A stretch of DNA of 64,000 bases from Turnera subulata (taxonomy: Eukaryota > Streptophyta > Magnoliopsida > Malpighiales > Passifloraceae): assembly GCA_028386065.3 (NCBI GenBank), contig JAKUCV010006884.1, positions 1 through 64,000 on the forward strand. Reading direction: 5' to 3'. The notes beneath the pieces were generated by a model. It was not told where the DNA came from. It saw only the letters and a list, made by a program, of their open reading frames with translations, and did no database searches. Positions within the stretch are counted from its first letter, which is position 1. Each line of letters starts with the position of its first letter. Below are positions 54,801 to 64,000 of the stretch, one piece after another. Made by a program: the position numbers and the translations under genes.

Positions 54801-55927
54801 TATCTGCAACAATACCTGCCCATAAACTCTTTTAATGCTCTTTGGCACGTCCCTGTCCCAAGGGCCGACAAAGGGAAAGATACACTTCTTTGGTCAGGGG
54901 AAAAGAATGGGCAGTTTTCAGCAAGCTCAGCATACTCCCTGCTGGAAAAGCAGAACTGGAGACACAAGGAGAGAATTTGGAATTTGATATGGCAATGGAA
55001 AGGGCCGCACCGCCTATGCAGCTTCATGTGGCTGCTAGCTCAAAACAAGCTCCTAACTAATGACATGCGTGCCCACCGCCATATGACGGACTCTAATTTC
55101 TGCTCAATATGCAATACTGATGTGGAGACCTCGCTGCACGTAGTGAGGGATTGCGCCAGTATCAAAATGGTTTGGTTGTCTCTAAACAACAACTTATTAA
55201 TTGGATTAGTTGCAATGTGGAAAACCCTTTTGCTTGGGAGAATTGGGAGGTATCCTTCAAAGTGACATGTTGGAAAGCTTGGAATTGGAGAAATCAATAT
55301 GTCTTCCATGGCAAAGAGGCTGAGGTTGTCTATCCAATCAAAGCTATTAAGGACATGGTGTCTAGTTGCTTATTTGCTTGGAAGCATGGCAATTGCCTTC
55401 GAGGCCAATCCAGGAGAACTAGGCCAGTTCCTATGGTCTGGAATCCCCCTTGTCAAAGCTCATATAAGTTAAATGTAACCGGAGTCATACCAGATAGGAA
55501 GACAGAGGCTTTCTTGGGAGGGGCTCTCCGGAATCACAGGGGCGAATGGATTTTCGGTTTTGTAGCGAGGTTACCTCCTTGCTCAAGGTTTGATGCAGAT
55601 CTTTTTGCTATTTTACAAGGTCTTCACATTGCAAACTCATGGCCATTAAAGCCCATCGAGATTGAATCTGATGCGCAGGCTGTCACTCAATGGCTATCGG
55701 AGGATTTTGATTGGGGAATGGAGTTAGGCAACATAGCTGCTACAATCAAGTCTCGGCTGTGCTCCTCACCTCATTGTTCTCTTCATTCTATACATGAGGA
55801 GGCTAACATTTTAGCGTGTTCTGTCGCACAATTAGCTTCCTCTTTCTGCCCGGGGCTTACATTACTGCATTCCTGTCCGGATGTAATAAGTAACCTCATC
55901 ATTGAGGATAGGAGCTTACATCGTTAA
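51882..55927 (+). pseudogene. LINE ORF2 (endonuclease, reverse transcriptase, RNase H), broken
   Basis: ATG 51882 starts MISTISWNCQGAGKKSF. The endonuclease has VMEPRISG, LLGGDFNAILA and VGSDHSPIL. Stops occur at 52098 (TGG to TGA) and 52213 (CAG to TAG). Frames shift near 52560, 52900, 54020 and 55150. The RT (52882-54020) has ATGPDGLHAVFYQ, IKIDLEKAYDHLRW, GIRQGDPISPYLF and LFFADDLLLFAEA, with more stops near 53311, 53536 and 53674. A zf-RVT region (54030-55265) contains CSICNTDVETSLHV. In the RNase H (55430-55927) the first catalytic Asp is Thr (KLNVTGV, expected KLNVDGA) and the second acidic residue is Asp (ADLFAILQGL); SDAQAV is kept. Not functional. Confidence 0.9.
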
Positions 55928-56024
55928 GCTTGTTCTGGTAGCATAGCACAACTTCTGTAACATATATTATGTACTCTGTATTTATGTAATAAATACTGTC
56001 CAGGTTCCGACCAAAAAAAAAAAA

Positions 56025-56036
56025 GTTATCCATTTA
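56025..56036. repeat. Target-site duplication of the 6.3-kb LINE, 3' side
   Basis: Second exact copy of GTTATCCATTTA after the poly(A) tail. It overlaps the left duplication of the adjacent foldback element (56033-56042). Confidence 0.9.
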
Positions 56037-56042
56037 TATTTG

Positions 56043-57062
56043 GGATTAAAGCTTTTTTTCATCCCTGTGTAAGGCCTCAAAGTTGGATTTCATCCTCGTG
56101 TAGGCTTTTGGCCTCTTTTCATCCCTCCGTTCAACCCGTTTGGCTCGTCCGGCCAGAATCCGGCGAAAATCGCTGACGTGGCACATTTTTCGGTGCCACA
56201 TCAGATTTTTGGGTCCCACATGTCAGTAAAAACCCAAAACCAAATCAGGATCCACCTGACCGGTTCCACCCACCTAAATAATCCGGAACCCAAAATATAA
56301 TTTTATTATTTTTAGTTATACAAATAATTTGAATTATAAAATTAGCCTATTTCTAAAATAATAAAACATAATATATATTTTTATTTTATATTTACTAAAA
56401 AAATCACAAAATAAAAAATATTCATTTTAAAATAATAAAACATAATATACATCAAACCATTCAAATTTTATATTTTTTACATATATTTTTTATTTTATAT
56501 TTAATAAATGTTTTTCACAAAATAAAAAATAAAAAATATAAAATTTGAATGGTTTAATGTATATTATGTTTTATTATTTTAAAATAATTTTTTTTTATTC
56601 TGTGAATTTTTTATTAAATATAAAAATATAAAAAATATAAATTTGAATGGTTTGATGTATATTATGTTTTATTATTTTAAAATAATTTTTTTTATTTTGT
56701 GAATTTTTTTTATTAAATATAAATTAAAAAATATATATTATGTTTTATTATAAAATAGTCTAATTTTATTATTCAAATTATTTGTATAATTAAAAATAAT
56801 AAAATTATATTTTGGATTCCGGGTTATTTAGGTGGGCGGAACTGGTTGGGTGGATCCATGTTTAGTTTTGGGTTTTTCCTGACATGTGGGACCCAAAAAT
56901 CTGATGTGGCACCAAAAAATGTGCCACGTCTGCGATTTTCGCCGGATTCCAGCCGGACGAATCAAATGGGTCGAACGGAGGGATGAAAAGAGGCCAACAA
57001 CCTACACGAGGATGAAATCCAACTTTGAAGCCCTACACAGGGACAAAAAAACGCTTTAATCC
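56043..57062. mobile_element. Non-autonomous foldback element with long TIRs (MULE-like), 1,020 bp
   Basis: It starts GGATTAAAGC and ends GCTTTAATCC, flanked by the 10-bp direct repeat TTTATATTTG (56033-56042 and 57063-57072). About 335 bp at each end are inverted copies of each other with minor differences (for example CATCCCTGTGTAAGG against the reverse of CCCTACACAGGGA, and shared GGTGCCACATCAGATTTTTG). The AT-rich middle (56380-56760) has about three diverged copies of a ~95-bp unit containing TTTGAATGGTTT and TATATTATGTTTTATTAT. There is no coding capacity. Long TIRs plus a 9-10 bp duplication point to the Mutator superfamily. Confidence 0.85.
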
Positions 57063-57104
57063 TTTATATTTGGTATATGGGTGTTTTAGGTATAACTGGT
57101 TAGT

Positions 57105-57153
57105 GTAGAATTATTTGGATTTTTAATGGATAAATATAACTATTTAACCCATT
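57105..57153 (+). mobile_element. Left fragment of an old hAT-type MITE, split by a MULE-like insertion
   Basis: The words TTTTTAATGGATAAAT and TTTAACCCATT resemble the intact MITE at 62810-63586 (TGGATAATTTATCCATTTAACCCAT). The match continues at 59006 after the MULE-like element is removed. Confidence 0.5.
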
Positions 57154-59005
57154 GAGTAAATGACATATATGTGGCCCGTACTATTTGGAAAATACTCTTT
57201 GGGGATTTGTACAATTTTATGTCCCTTTTACGGGTCCATACAACTATTTGGTGTCCTGATCAGGGGTCTCAGGCAGCCCTACGGATGACGTGGACTGCCC
57301 GGCTCGGATGTGAAGTGTACGCGCTTGCTTTTTGGACACGTGGCATCGCGTGAGATGCACTCGCTGTCCACTGTATGCTGTGGGCCCCACTTTAAGATTT
57401 TATAATTTTTAAAAAATAATTTCTGATTTTTAAATGGAATTTTAATTTCATAAATTATTTGACATAAACAAAAAAGAAGGAAAAAAATTAAAATTCCCAG
57501 CTGATCACTCCTGTAACAAACTTGTCCTAGATTTTTTTTCTTTTTCATTCCACAAAATTTTCTCATAAAAAATAGAAAAAAACCAAACAAACAATTCATG
57601 GAAACAACACCAAAACGGTGTTGTGTCCAACGTCAACCCCAAAACAGCAAGCCGAGCGCTGCTGCTCTGCTAATCGCCGCCAACGTCGATGCCACCTTGC
57701 CGTCGACTATGCCTCGTTAGACCGTGCAGTCCCGCACCCGCAGAAGTCGACTACAACAAACACCTGCGTCGCCTTTGCCTCCTCGAATCACCTGACACTT
57801 CCTTCTTCCTCTTCGCCGGAGCGCTCCCGACTCTGCTACTATCTCACGTGCGACAGCACCTGAACCCCCAAAATCCCCATACCACACCCAATTTATCGAA
57901 ACCCCAACGGATCATTTTCATCAGAATCCTACTCAAACAAGTGAAACGGGATCCATGTCAAGCGATTCGAGGCTAGCCATCCCCATCTCCTCTGACCCTC
58001 GTCAAATCCGTCCAAACCCTTAACACTCAACATCGCCAACCCCTAATCCAACAACCCAAAACCAACCCATACCATCAATATTCACCACGATCCAACCAAT
58101 TAACACCGAAAATGCACCCAATTAACTCGACTCCAACCGCCATTAACATCAAAGAAACAAACCCGACCTACAATCCATAAACAATCCCCGATTAGCCCAC
58201 AATCACAAAACAATGGAAGGTGAAAGGAATAGATAAAGAGAGACGCAGTGACGAACAGAGATGATTGCAACCAGGGGGCGAGTTAGACGATGACGGTAGA
58301 GGCGGCGTTGTTCGCACAAAGGCATGATCCATTGGTGGCGGTTGCTGGTGGTGGCAAAGGCGAAAGGTTGGAAACAGAGTGGGGGTGGATTGCAGAGAGG
58401 GGCAGCACGGCGTTGGCTTGGTAACAGGGAGAAGAAGACGAGAGGTGTGAGGAACCAAGGAGAGGGGAAGGAGAAGATAAAGGAAAGAGGCAGACGGTAG
58501 GGGAATGGGTTCGTGCTGGAGATTTCGGGGTAGGGTTCGTCACCCCCAATTTTGGGATTTGTGATTTGCAGCTTCAAGTTTTGGTGGTGTTCCTCGAGTG
58601 AGTGAGGGATTTGGATTTTAGAGGTTTTGGGATTTTGGGTGAATGAGATTATGCTGCAGCGTTTTAATGGGGTTAGGTTTTTAATTTTAATTTTTTCTTT
58701 CTTTTTTAACAAATCGGCAATTTAAACTAAATCATAAACAATTCTAGAAAAAACCCCGTATGGGGCCCACTTGCCACTGTGGACACTGCGTGCAACACAC
58801 GCGCGCAACTCGTCGGAAAAGCCGGGAAAACAGGGCGCGTACAATACACGCTCCTGCCGGGCAGTCCACGTCAGCAGGTGGCCTGCCCCGGACCCCTGAT
58901 CGGGACACCAAATAGTTGTATGGACCCGTAAAAGGGATATAAAATTGTACAGATCCCCAAAGAGTATTTTCTAAATAGTACAGGCCCCATATATGTCATT
59001 TACTC
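57154..59005. mobile_element. MULE-like element with long TIRs and a foreign-looking core (Pack-MULE candidate), 1,852 bp
   Basis: It starts GAGTAAATGACATATATG and ends with the inverse, and is flanked by the 9-bp duplication TAACCCATT (57145-57153 and 59006-59014). TIRs of roughly 170-250 bp share CCTTTTACGGGTCCATACAA, TATTTGGTGTCC and ACGTGGACTGCCCGGC. The core (~57600-58700) is more GC-rich, with C-rich exon-like blocks on both strands and a minus-strand open frame (58712-58203, 169 codons) rich in Pro/Ser. No domain is recognised. Composition unlike the TIRs suggests captured host DNA, as in Pack-MULEs; the source is unknown. Confidence 0.8.
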
Positions 59006-59630
59006 TAACCCATTCAATCATGGTTGTTTGTGGGTTGGGTAACGCATATCCACGATACTCAAATATCAATAATCTAATTCAATTATCCAATATATTAGTT
59101 TTATAATAAATCACTATTCTATCTAATTTTTTTAAAAATCCAATTTCACGAAAGTTGTTCACCCATGTGGGCCTAATTGGGCAGATTTAGCCTGTGGGCT
59201 TTTTTTGGCCCAGACTAGTCCACCTTTTGTGGCCTTAGTTGGGCCCATCTCGGCTCGCCTTGTCGGCCGAGTTGGGCCCGATTCGGGCCATCTCATATGG
59301 GTCTAATTAGACCCTGTGCGGGCCATGCTGGGCCAAATTGGGCCAATCCATACGGACCGAGGTTAAGCCCGACCAAGTCTATCCCATCTATTTTTAATTT
59401 GGCTTATATGGGTTGTCTCCGGTTAATATGAGCTAGGTTGGATTAATCTTTATAAGGTTAAAAATATTAAAATATAAATTTTAAAATATTGATATTAAAA
59501 TTAAATGTGTAGATAGTTATGAACTGTATTATATGGGTCAAAAAAGATATGGTTATCCATTTAAGATTTTTGATGAGTAATAAATTGATAAATAGATATA
59601 AATGGGTATGAACCATTTATGTCTGAACAG
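59006..59630 (+). mobile_element. Right fragment of the old hAT-type MITE
   Basis: It aligns by eye with 62920-63540 of the intact MITE: GGGTTGGGTAA-n-ATATCCA, then AATCTAATTCAATTATCC, a run of GGGCC-containing words, and AAATGGGTATGA-CCATTTATG near the end. It lacks a clear right TIR. It is more diverged than the copy at 62810-63586. Confidence 0.6.
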
Positions 59631-59859
59631 ATGATAGAACTGATATAATGTTCCTCGCATAATTAGCATTGTACTTCCTTAACTGATTTTATTTTTTTTG
59701 TTTTTATACACAACTATGTTATTGGGATGTGGATTAAAGATTAGAGATCAGTGGACAGTCATAATATTCACACACAAAATTGAGTACAGTTTGCATGAAT
59801 TGTTGTTATATATACTATTGATATGCCAGTGGCTACCATACTTGTGCACTCCTCTAACC
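59631..59859. other. Short AT-rich spacer
   Basis: No gene or repeat was recognised between the old MITE and the LINE tail. Confidence 0.4.
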
Positions 59860-60101
59860 AACCATAACTATTTTTTTTTTGAATACAATGGAAGGAAAAC
59901 AGCTCAGTCTACAACAGTATCTGGCGAAACAGAGGGAGAATCCAAGTCATAAAGAACAGCACTAAGACACCCTGGAGGCACTTGATCATAGTAATGAACC
60001 CCATAGGACAAATGGAAAGCTGATTTGGCTAGCCAATCCGCAACGGTATTGGCAGAACGATTGATATGAGTAACAATAACATCCCACGAACCATAACTAT
60101 T
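59860..60101 (-). mobile_element. 5'-truncated LINE tail (216 bp) with 13-bp duplication
   Basis: AACCATAACTATT at 59860-59872 and 60089-60101 brackets 59873-60088. On the minus strand the insert ends in a poly(A) tail (T tract to 59880) and encodes the last ~65 residues of a LINE RNase H, with HINRSANTVADWLAKSAF. This is a textbook 5'-truncated target-primed insertion. Confidence 0.88.
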
Positions 60102-60127
60102 AAGCATCAATTGCATACACTAGTTTC

Positions 60128-63100
60128 TCAATCTCAATATGGCTTTCTTCAAAAAAAAAATATTTTACTGTGAGCAAGCTCGACAAAGGAGACTCATACT
60201 CCATTGCGAGACTGTGGGGAGGTGGAGTTTTTGATTTCTTAGCTGTTGATGTCATGGGAAATTCTGGCGGTCTATGTCTCTATGGGAAAAAGATTACATA
60301 GCGATAACCAGGAGGGCGGTAGGCAGTAATTGGCTTTTGATCGAAGGAACTGTTGCAGGGGATATAAACATTGGAATTTGCATTGTTTACAGTCCTAGTT
60401 CAGATGAGGACAGAATCTTGCTTTGGGAAGAACTACATGCCACCCTGAGAAGATCCATGATTCCTTGGCTAATTATTGGGGACTTCAACGAAGTGTTGGA
60501 GACAAAGGACAGACTAAGTGGGAGAATTAGCATAAGGGGTTCAAGGGCACTTGGAGAACTAATTTCCTCTCTTGAGCTATGTGAAGTGGAGCTCCAGGGG
60601 AGACTGTTTACTTGGGGTAACTATAGAGCTGCGAGCAAGATCGATTGGGCATTCTTTAACCCGATGTGGTTCTCCTTATTTCCGAAAATTAGATTATGGG
60701 CAGGAGAAAAAAATGGTTCGGACCATGTCCCCATCATTCTTGCGCAAGACGAGAAATTTTGGGGAATCAGACCATTTAAATTTCTCAATTGTTGGTTATC
60801 TCACTCAGACTTTGACAAAGTACTAAAAGAGATGTGGGAGGAGGCATGTAACCAATTTCCTGGGAAATTCAACTTAATTAGGAAATTGGGTCTACTCAAG
60901 CAGCTTTTGAGGAAGTAGAATAGGGATAGCTTTGGGAACATTGATAAAGGTATTCAAGAGCTGAAAGGAAAGAATGAGGCCTTGGACAGAATCACTGATG
61001 TAAGAGTCCTATGCGAGTCCAAGAGAAGACAAATTTTCGGTTGGAGGGCAGAATTATACAAAAGAGAAAAGCAACAGGAATGTTTATGGACACAGAAATC
61101 TAGGATTAAATGGGTACAGTTAGGTGATAAAAATACAAGGTTTTTTCACTTAAATGCTTGCAATAGGGGTCGCCGCAATTCAATCAACCAAATCAGTTTC
61201 GGTGGTGAAATGTTTCGGTGGTGAAATTTTGGAGGAACCTGCCGAAATCAAAGGAGCTACACACAAATATTTCGAAAACTTTTTCAAATCTCCTCCCAAG
61301 ACGAGTTTCAAATGGGGTAACATACCTGTTAGGAGAATTTCGACACATCAGGCATCCTTCCTTGAGAGACCTATTACTAAGGAGGAAATTAAGGAAGCAA
61401 TCTGGGCCTGTGATGGAAATAAAGCCCCGGGACCAGAAGGCTTTAATTTTAATTTTTTCAAAAGGGCCTGGGAGCTGATTAGTGAAGATCTAATGGATTT
61501 GATCACAGATTTCTTTAAATATGGGCGGCTTCCAAGAGGTGTAAATAGAGGGTTCCTATGCTTAATTCCAAAGAAAAGTGACGCACTGGGTTTTGAAGAT
61601 TATAGACCCATTTGCCACATACATAACGTGTACAAAATAGTGGCAGAAGTGCTGGCTACTCGACTGAAAGGTGTTATGAAAGAGGTAATAAGTCCCAATT
61701 AGCACACTTTCATTGAGGGGAGGCTGATCCTTGACTGTGTGCTTTCAGCTTCAGAGATCGTTCACCATCTGAAGAAAAGCAAAAGAAAAGTTGTTTTATG
61801 GAAGATTGATTTTAGTAAGGCATTTGATTCTGTATCCTACAGCTTTGTAATGGATATTCTAAAGGCGCGAGGGTTGGAGAAGATGAATGTGGGGATGCAT
61901 CAGCTACCCCAAGATGGCGGTGCTTTTGGATGGATGCCCCTCAGAAGATTTTACTGCATTCAGAGGCTTGAAGCAAGGTGACCCCTTATCACCACTTTTG
62001 TTTAATATTACAGCAGAGGGTCTCTCTTGTCTTGTAAATCAAGCGGCAGAATTGGGATTAATTGAGGAAGTGAAAATAAACAACGTGGTCGCGCCATTGC
62101 TACAATATGCAGATGACACACTATTATTTTGCCCAGATAACAATTCATCCTTACTAAATTTGAAGAGGGTACTAAGATGTTTCGAAGTTCTGTCCGGCCT
62201 CAGCATAAACTTTCACAAAAGTAGGAATCAATATTTCAGATCAAATGAAGAGGGAATTGGCTATTTTTGAGCAAGGGTGAAAATCTTCCTTTCAAGTATC
62301 TAGGTCTGCCCATGAGAAGAAATATGCAAAGGCTAAAGGCTTGGGATCCAATCCTCGACAGAATTAAAAGTAGATTGGCAACCTGGAAAGGCAAATTTCT
62401 CTCACTTGGAGGAAGGGTCACTTTGATTCGGGCGATATTATGCAATCTCCCCCTCTACTACCTCTCCATACATAAGATCCCTCGTGGTGTAGCAAAGAAA
62501 ATTGTTAACCTTCAGAGGAACTTTTTATGGGGTGGAAGTGAAGAGAAGAGAAAATGTGTACGGTCGCCTGGAGCAAAATAGCCAAGCCAAGGGAACTCGG
62601 TGGATTAGGGGTGGAGAATATCCTTGTGAAGAACCAGTGCCTTCTATTTAAGTGGATGTGGAGGTATTCTACTGGTGACTCTGCAGTACTGGAGAAATCC
62701 GTGTGGGCTAAAATTGTTCATGCTTTGTACAGAGTTGAATATATATCTTCATGGCCAACTTTTCAGGAGAACTATTTGTCTTGCACTTGGAAGAATATAG
62801 TCAAGTCAGTAGAGGTGGCAAAATGGGTTGGGTACCCAATGGGTTACCCATTTAACCCATAGATAAATGGGTAATGGGTATAAATGGGTCAGTATAATTT
62901 TATATGGGTCTAATTGGATAATTTATCCATTTAACCCATAAAATAGTGGGTTTATATGGGTTGGGTAATGGATATCCATGAACCCATATATTAGTAATCT
63001 AATTCAATTATCCACTTGGGCCAAGATGGGCCCAACCCATTTGGGCCTAATTGGGCCTAGTGGGCCCATCCCGGCCCAACCAAAATGGGCCCGATTTTGC

Positions 63101-64000
63101 TCGGGTGGGCCTATTTGGGCCCGTCCCGGCCCGCTCCATATGGGCCTAGTTGGGCCAGATGTGGGCCTATATGGGCCCAATGTGGGCCTAGTTGGGCCCA
63201 ACATAGTCCAAACCATACAGACCTAGTTGGGCTCATATGGGCCAATTTAAACCAAACCGAGCACATCTCGTTCGCGCCTAGTTAGGCTCATATTGGCTAT
63301 GCCGGGTTAATAATTAGGTCGGATTAATATTCATAAAGTTAAAAAATTTAAGATACAAATTTTAAAAATATATATTAAGTCTTGATATTATATGAGTAAA
63401 TAGGTACACCCACATTAAATGGGTCTAAATGGATAAATGGGTAACCCACATTAAATGGGTTTAAATGGGTTTGAGTATCCATTTAAATTTTTTAATGGGT
63501 CATAAATGGATAAATGGGTATAAATGGGTATGACCCATTATGACCCAACCCATGGGTACCCATGGACACCCATTTTGCCACCCCTACAAGTCAGGCATGG
63601 AGATTTCGGCAGGTAGCAGAGGACTTCAAAATTTTATTCTGCGAGATTTAAGGGATGGGAAAGCAACCAGCTTTTGGAAGGATAGTTGGGTACTAGAGGA
63701 TGGGGTGCTTGCAGAGTCATATCCCTACTTATTTAATTTATCTACTACAAAGAACAGTTGCGTGGCCGACATGCTAAAGATATCTGATGGGAGAAAATTC
63801 TGGAATTTCAGTTGGCGAAGATCTCTATACTCGTGGGAATTGACTCTGGAGCATGAGCTGAAAGGCAAGCTGGATAAGGTAGAACTGCTTTTTGATGAGA
63901 GGGATAGTTGGAGATGGAGTGTAGACGGTAAAGGTCTCTATTCTGTTAAATCTGGATACATGATCTTATCTAGGGAAATAAACTTGTTTTGTGGTAAGCC
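60128..64000 (+). pseudogene. Partial LINE ORF2 (endonuclease, RT, zinc-binding region)
   Basis: This is the coding content of the third LINE, read as at least five frame segments: 60274-60918, 60982-61224, 61154-61702, 61739-62270, 62267-62800 and, past the MITE, 63595-64000. Domain order is that of plant L1 ORF2. The frame is continuous across the MITE once that insert and one copy of its 8-bp duplication are removed (NIVKS joins GMEISAGS). RNase H would follow outside the window. Confidence 0.82.
62810..63586. mobile_element. hAT-type MITE, 777 bp, in the third LINE
   Basis: Terminal inverted repeats TAGAGGTGGCAAAATGGGT (62810-62828) and ACCCATTTTGCCACCCCTA (63568-63586) differ by one base. 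The 8-bp duplication CAAGTCAG is at 62802-62809 and 63587-63594, diagnostic of hAT elements. There is no transposase. The middle (63017-63250) is a dense array of GGGCC/GGCCC words, and subterminal regions are full of AAATGGGT/ACCCATTT words, the kind of short subterminal repeat that hAT transposases bind. Confidence 0.92.

Larger units (their letters stand above)
49706..56024 (+). mobile_element. Full-length plant L1-type LINE, inactivated
   Basis: 6.3 kb bounded by GTTATCCATTTA (49694-49705 and 56025-56036), with a 12-base poly(A) tail at 56013-56024. A short 5' leader is followed by ORF1 (DUF4283-like domain plus zinc knuckle), ORF2 (endonuclease, RT with FADDLLLFA, zf-RVT, RNase H) and a ~90-bp 3' UTR. 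Both ORFs are broken. It is a different subfamily from the minus-strand LINE at 6772-12999. It is inserted upstream of the Canopy-like gene, on the opposite strand, 331 bp from that gene's start codon. Confidence 0.93.
60110..64000 (+). mobile_element. Third large LINE (5'-truncated, broken, runs off the window), split by a hAT-type MITE
   Basis: ORF2 sequence starts within the endonuclease (~60128: GDSYSIARLWGGGVFDFL) and has IIGDFNEVL and SDHVPIIL. The RT (61154-62270) contains KAPGPEGFNFNFF, LWKIDFSKAFDSV, LKQGDPLSPLLFN and YADDTLLF. The zf-RVT part (62267-62800 and 63595-64000) contains GRVTLIRAIL and GKGLYSVKSGYMIL. Stops and frameshifts lie near 60270, 60917, 61200, 61700, 61980 and 62265. 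The active-site motif is YADD, where the other two LINEs have FADD, so it is a distinct lineage. ORF1 and the 5' end are absent and the 3' end is beyond the window. Confidence 0.85.

Noticed and set aside
63004..63285. Open frames on both strands rich in GlyProIle/Trp words
   Set aside because: They are translations of the GGGCC word array of the hAT-type MITE, with no protein-like character.

Overview
This is a eudicot plant nuclear genome window. The evidence is AT-rich DNA, GT-AG introns in every gene, plant-only families (chloroplast GapB, a plant glutamate receptor-like channel, a plant-type IRE1, a GH17 glucanase with an X8 domain) and a heavy load of plant retrotransposons. No prokaryotic, organellar or viral gene set is present. 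Species is not assigned; no tRNA, rRNA or CRISPR array was seen.

Layout. 1-13012 is transposon territory. A decayed Ty1/copia element (its 3' LTR is complete, only the last 35 bases of its 5' LTR are in the window) carries an antisense fragment of a LINE endonuclease. Next comes an old LINE relic on the minus strand, and in it a full-length minus-strand LINE (6772-12999) bounded by a 13-bp target-site duplication. 13013-18080 holds AT-rich spacer and the nine-exon chloroplast GAPDH subunit B gene. 18473-23939 is a large LTR block with a 5-bp duplication, best read as one solo LTR inserted into another copy of the same LTR. 24231-24850 is a dead Bet v 1/norcoclaurine-synthase-like gene.

26859-49363 is the gene-rich core: IRE1 (+), a two-exon GH17 beta-1,3-glucanase (+), a six-exon GLR3-type glutamate receptor-like channel (-), a PP2C phosphatase close to Arabidopsis PP2C27 (+) and a nine-exon Canopy-like ER protein (-). 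These genes are not an operon and share no pathway, although IRE1, the Canopy-like protein and the GH17 enzyme all belong to the secretory route. All splice junctions were checked by reading frame: each model gives an uninterrupted protein of the usual family length.

49706-64000 is a second transposon block: a full-length plus-strand LINE with a 12-14 bp duplication, a 1.0-kb foldback MULE-like element, a 1.85-kb MULE-like element with long TIRs and a foreign-looking core that sits inside an older hAT-type MITE, a 216-bp 5'-truncated LINE tail, and a decayed LINE split by a 777-bp hAT-type MITE with 8-bp duplication. Removing that MITE restores the LINE reading frame.

The most unusual signals are: (1) about twenty mini-hairpins scattered through the copia element, all with the loop form C-YNGAA-G but with different, self-complementary arms; (2) a 164-bp segment in a GLR intron built as A-B-A'-B' from two interleaved, nearly perfect inverted repeats; (3) three poly(A)-only micro-insertions of 13-19 bp, each flanked by 15-19 bp duplications; and (4) conserved paired hairpins in the nested LTRs.
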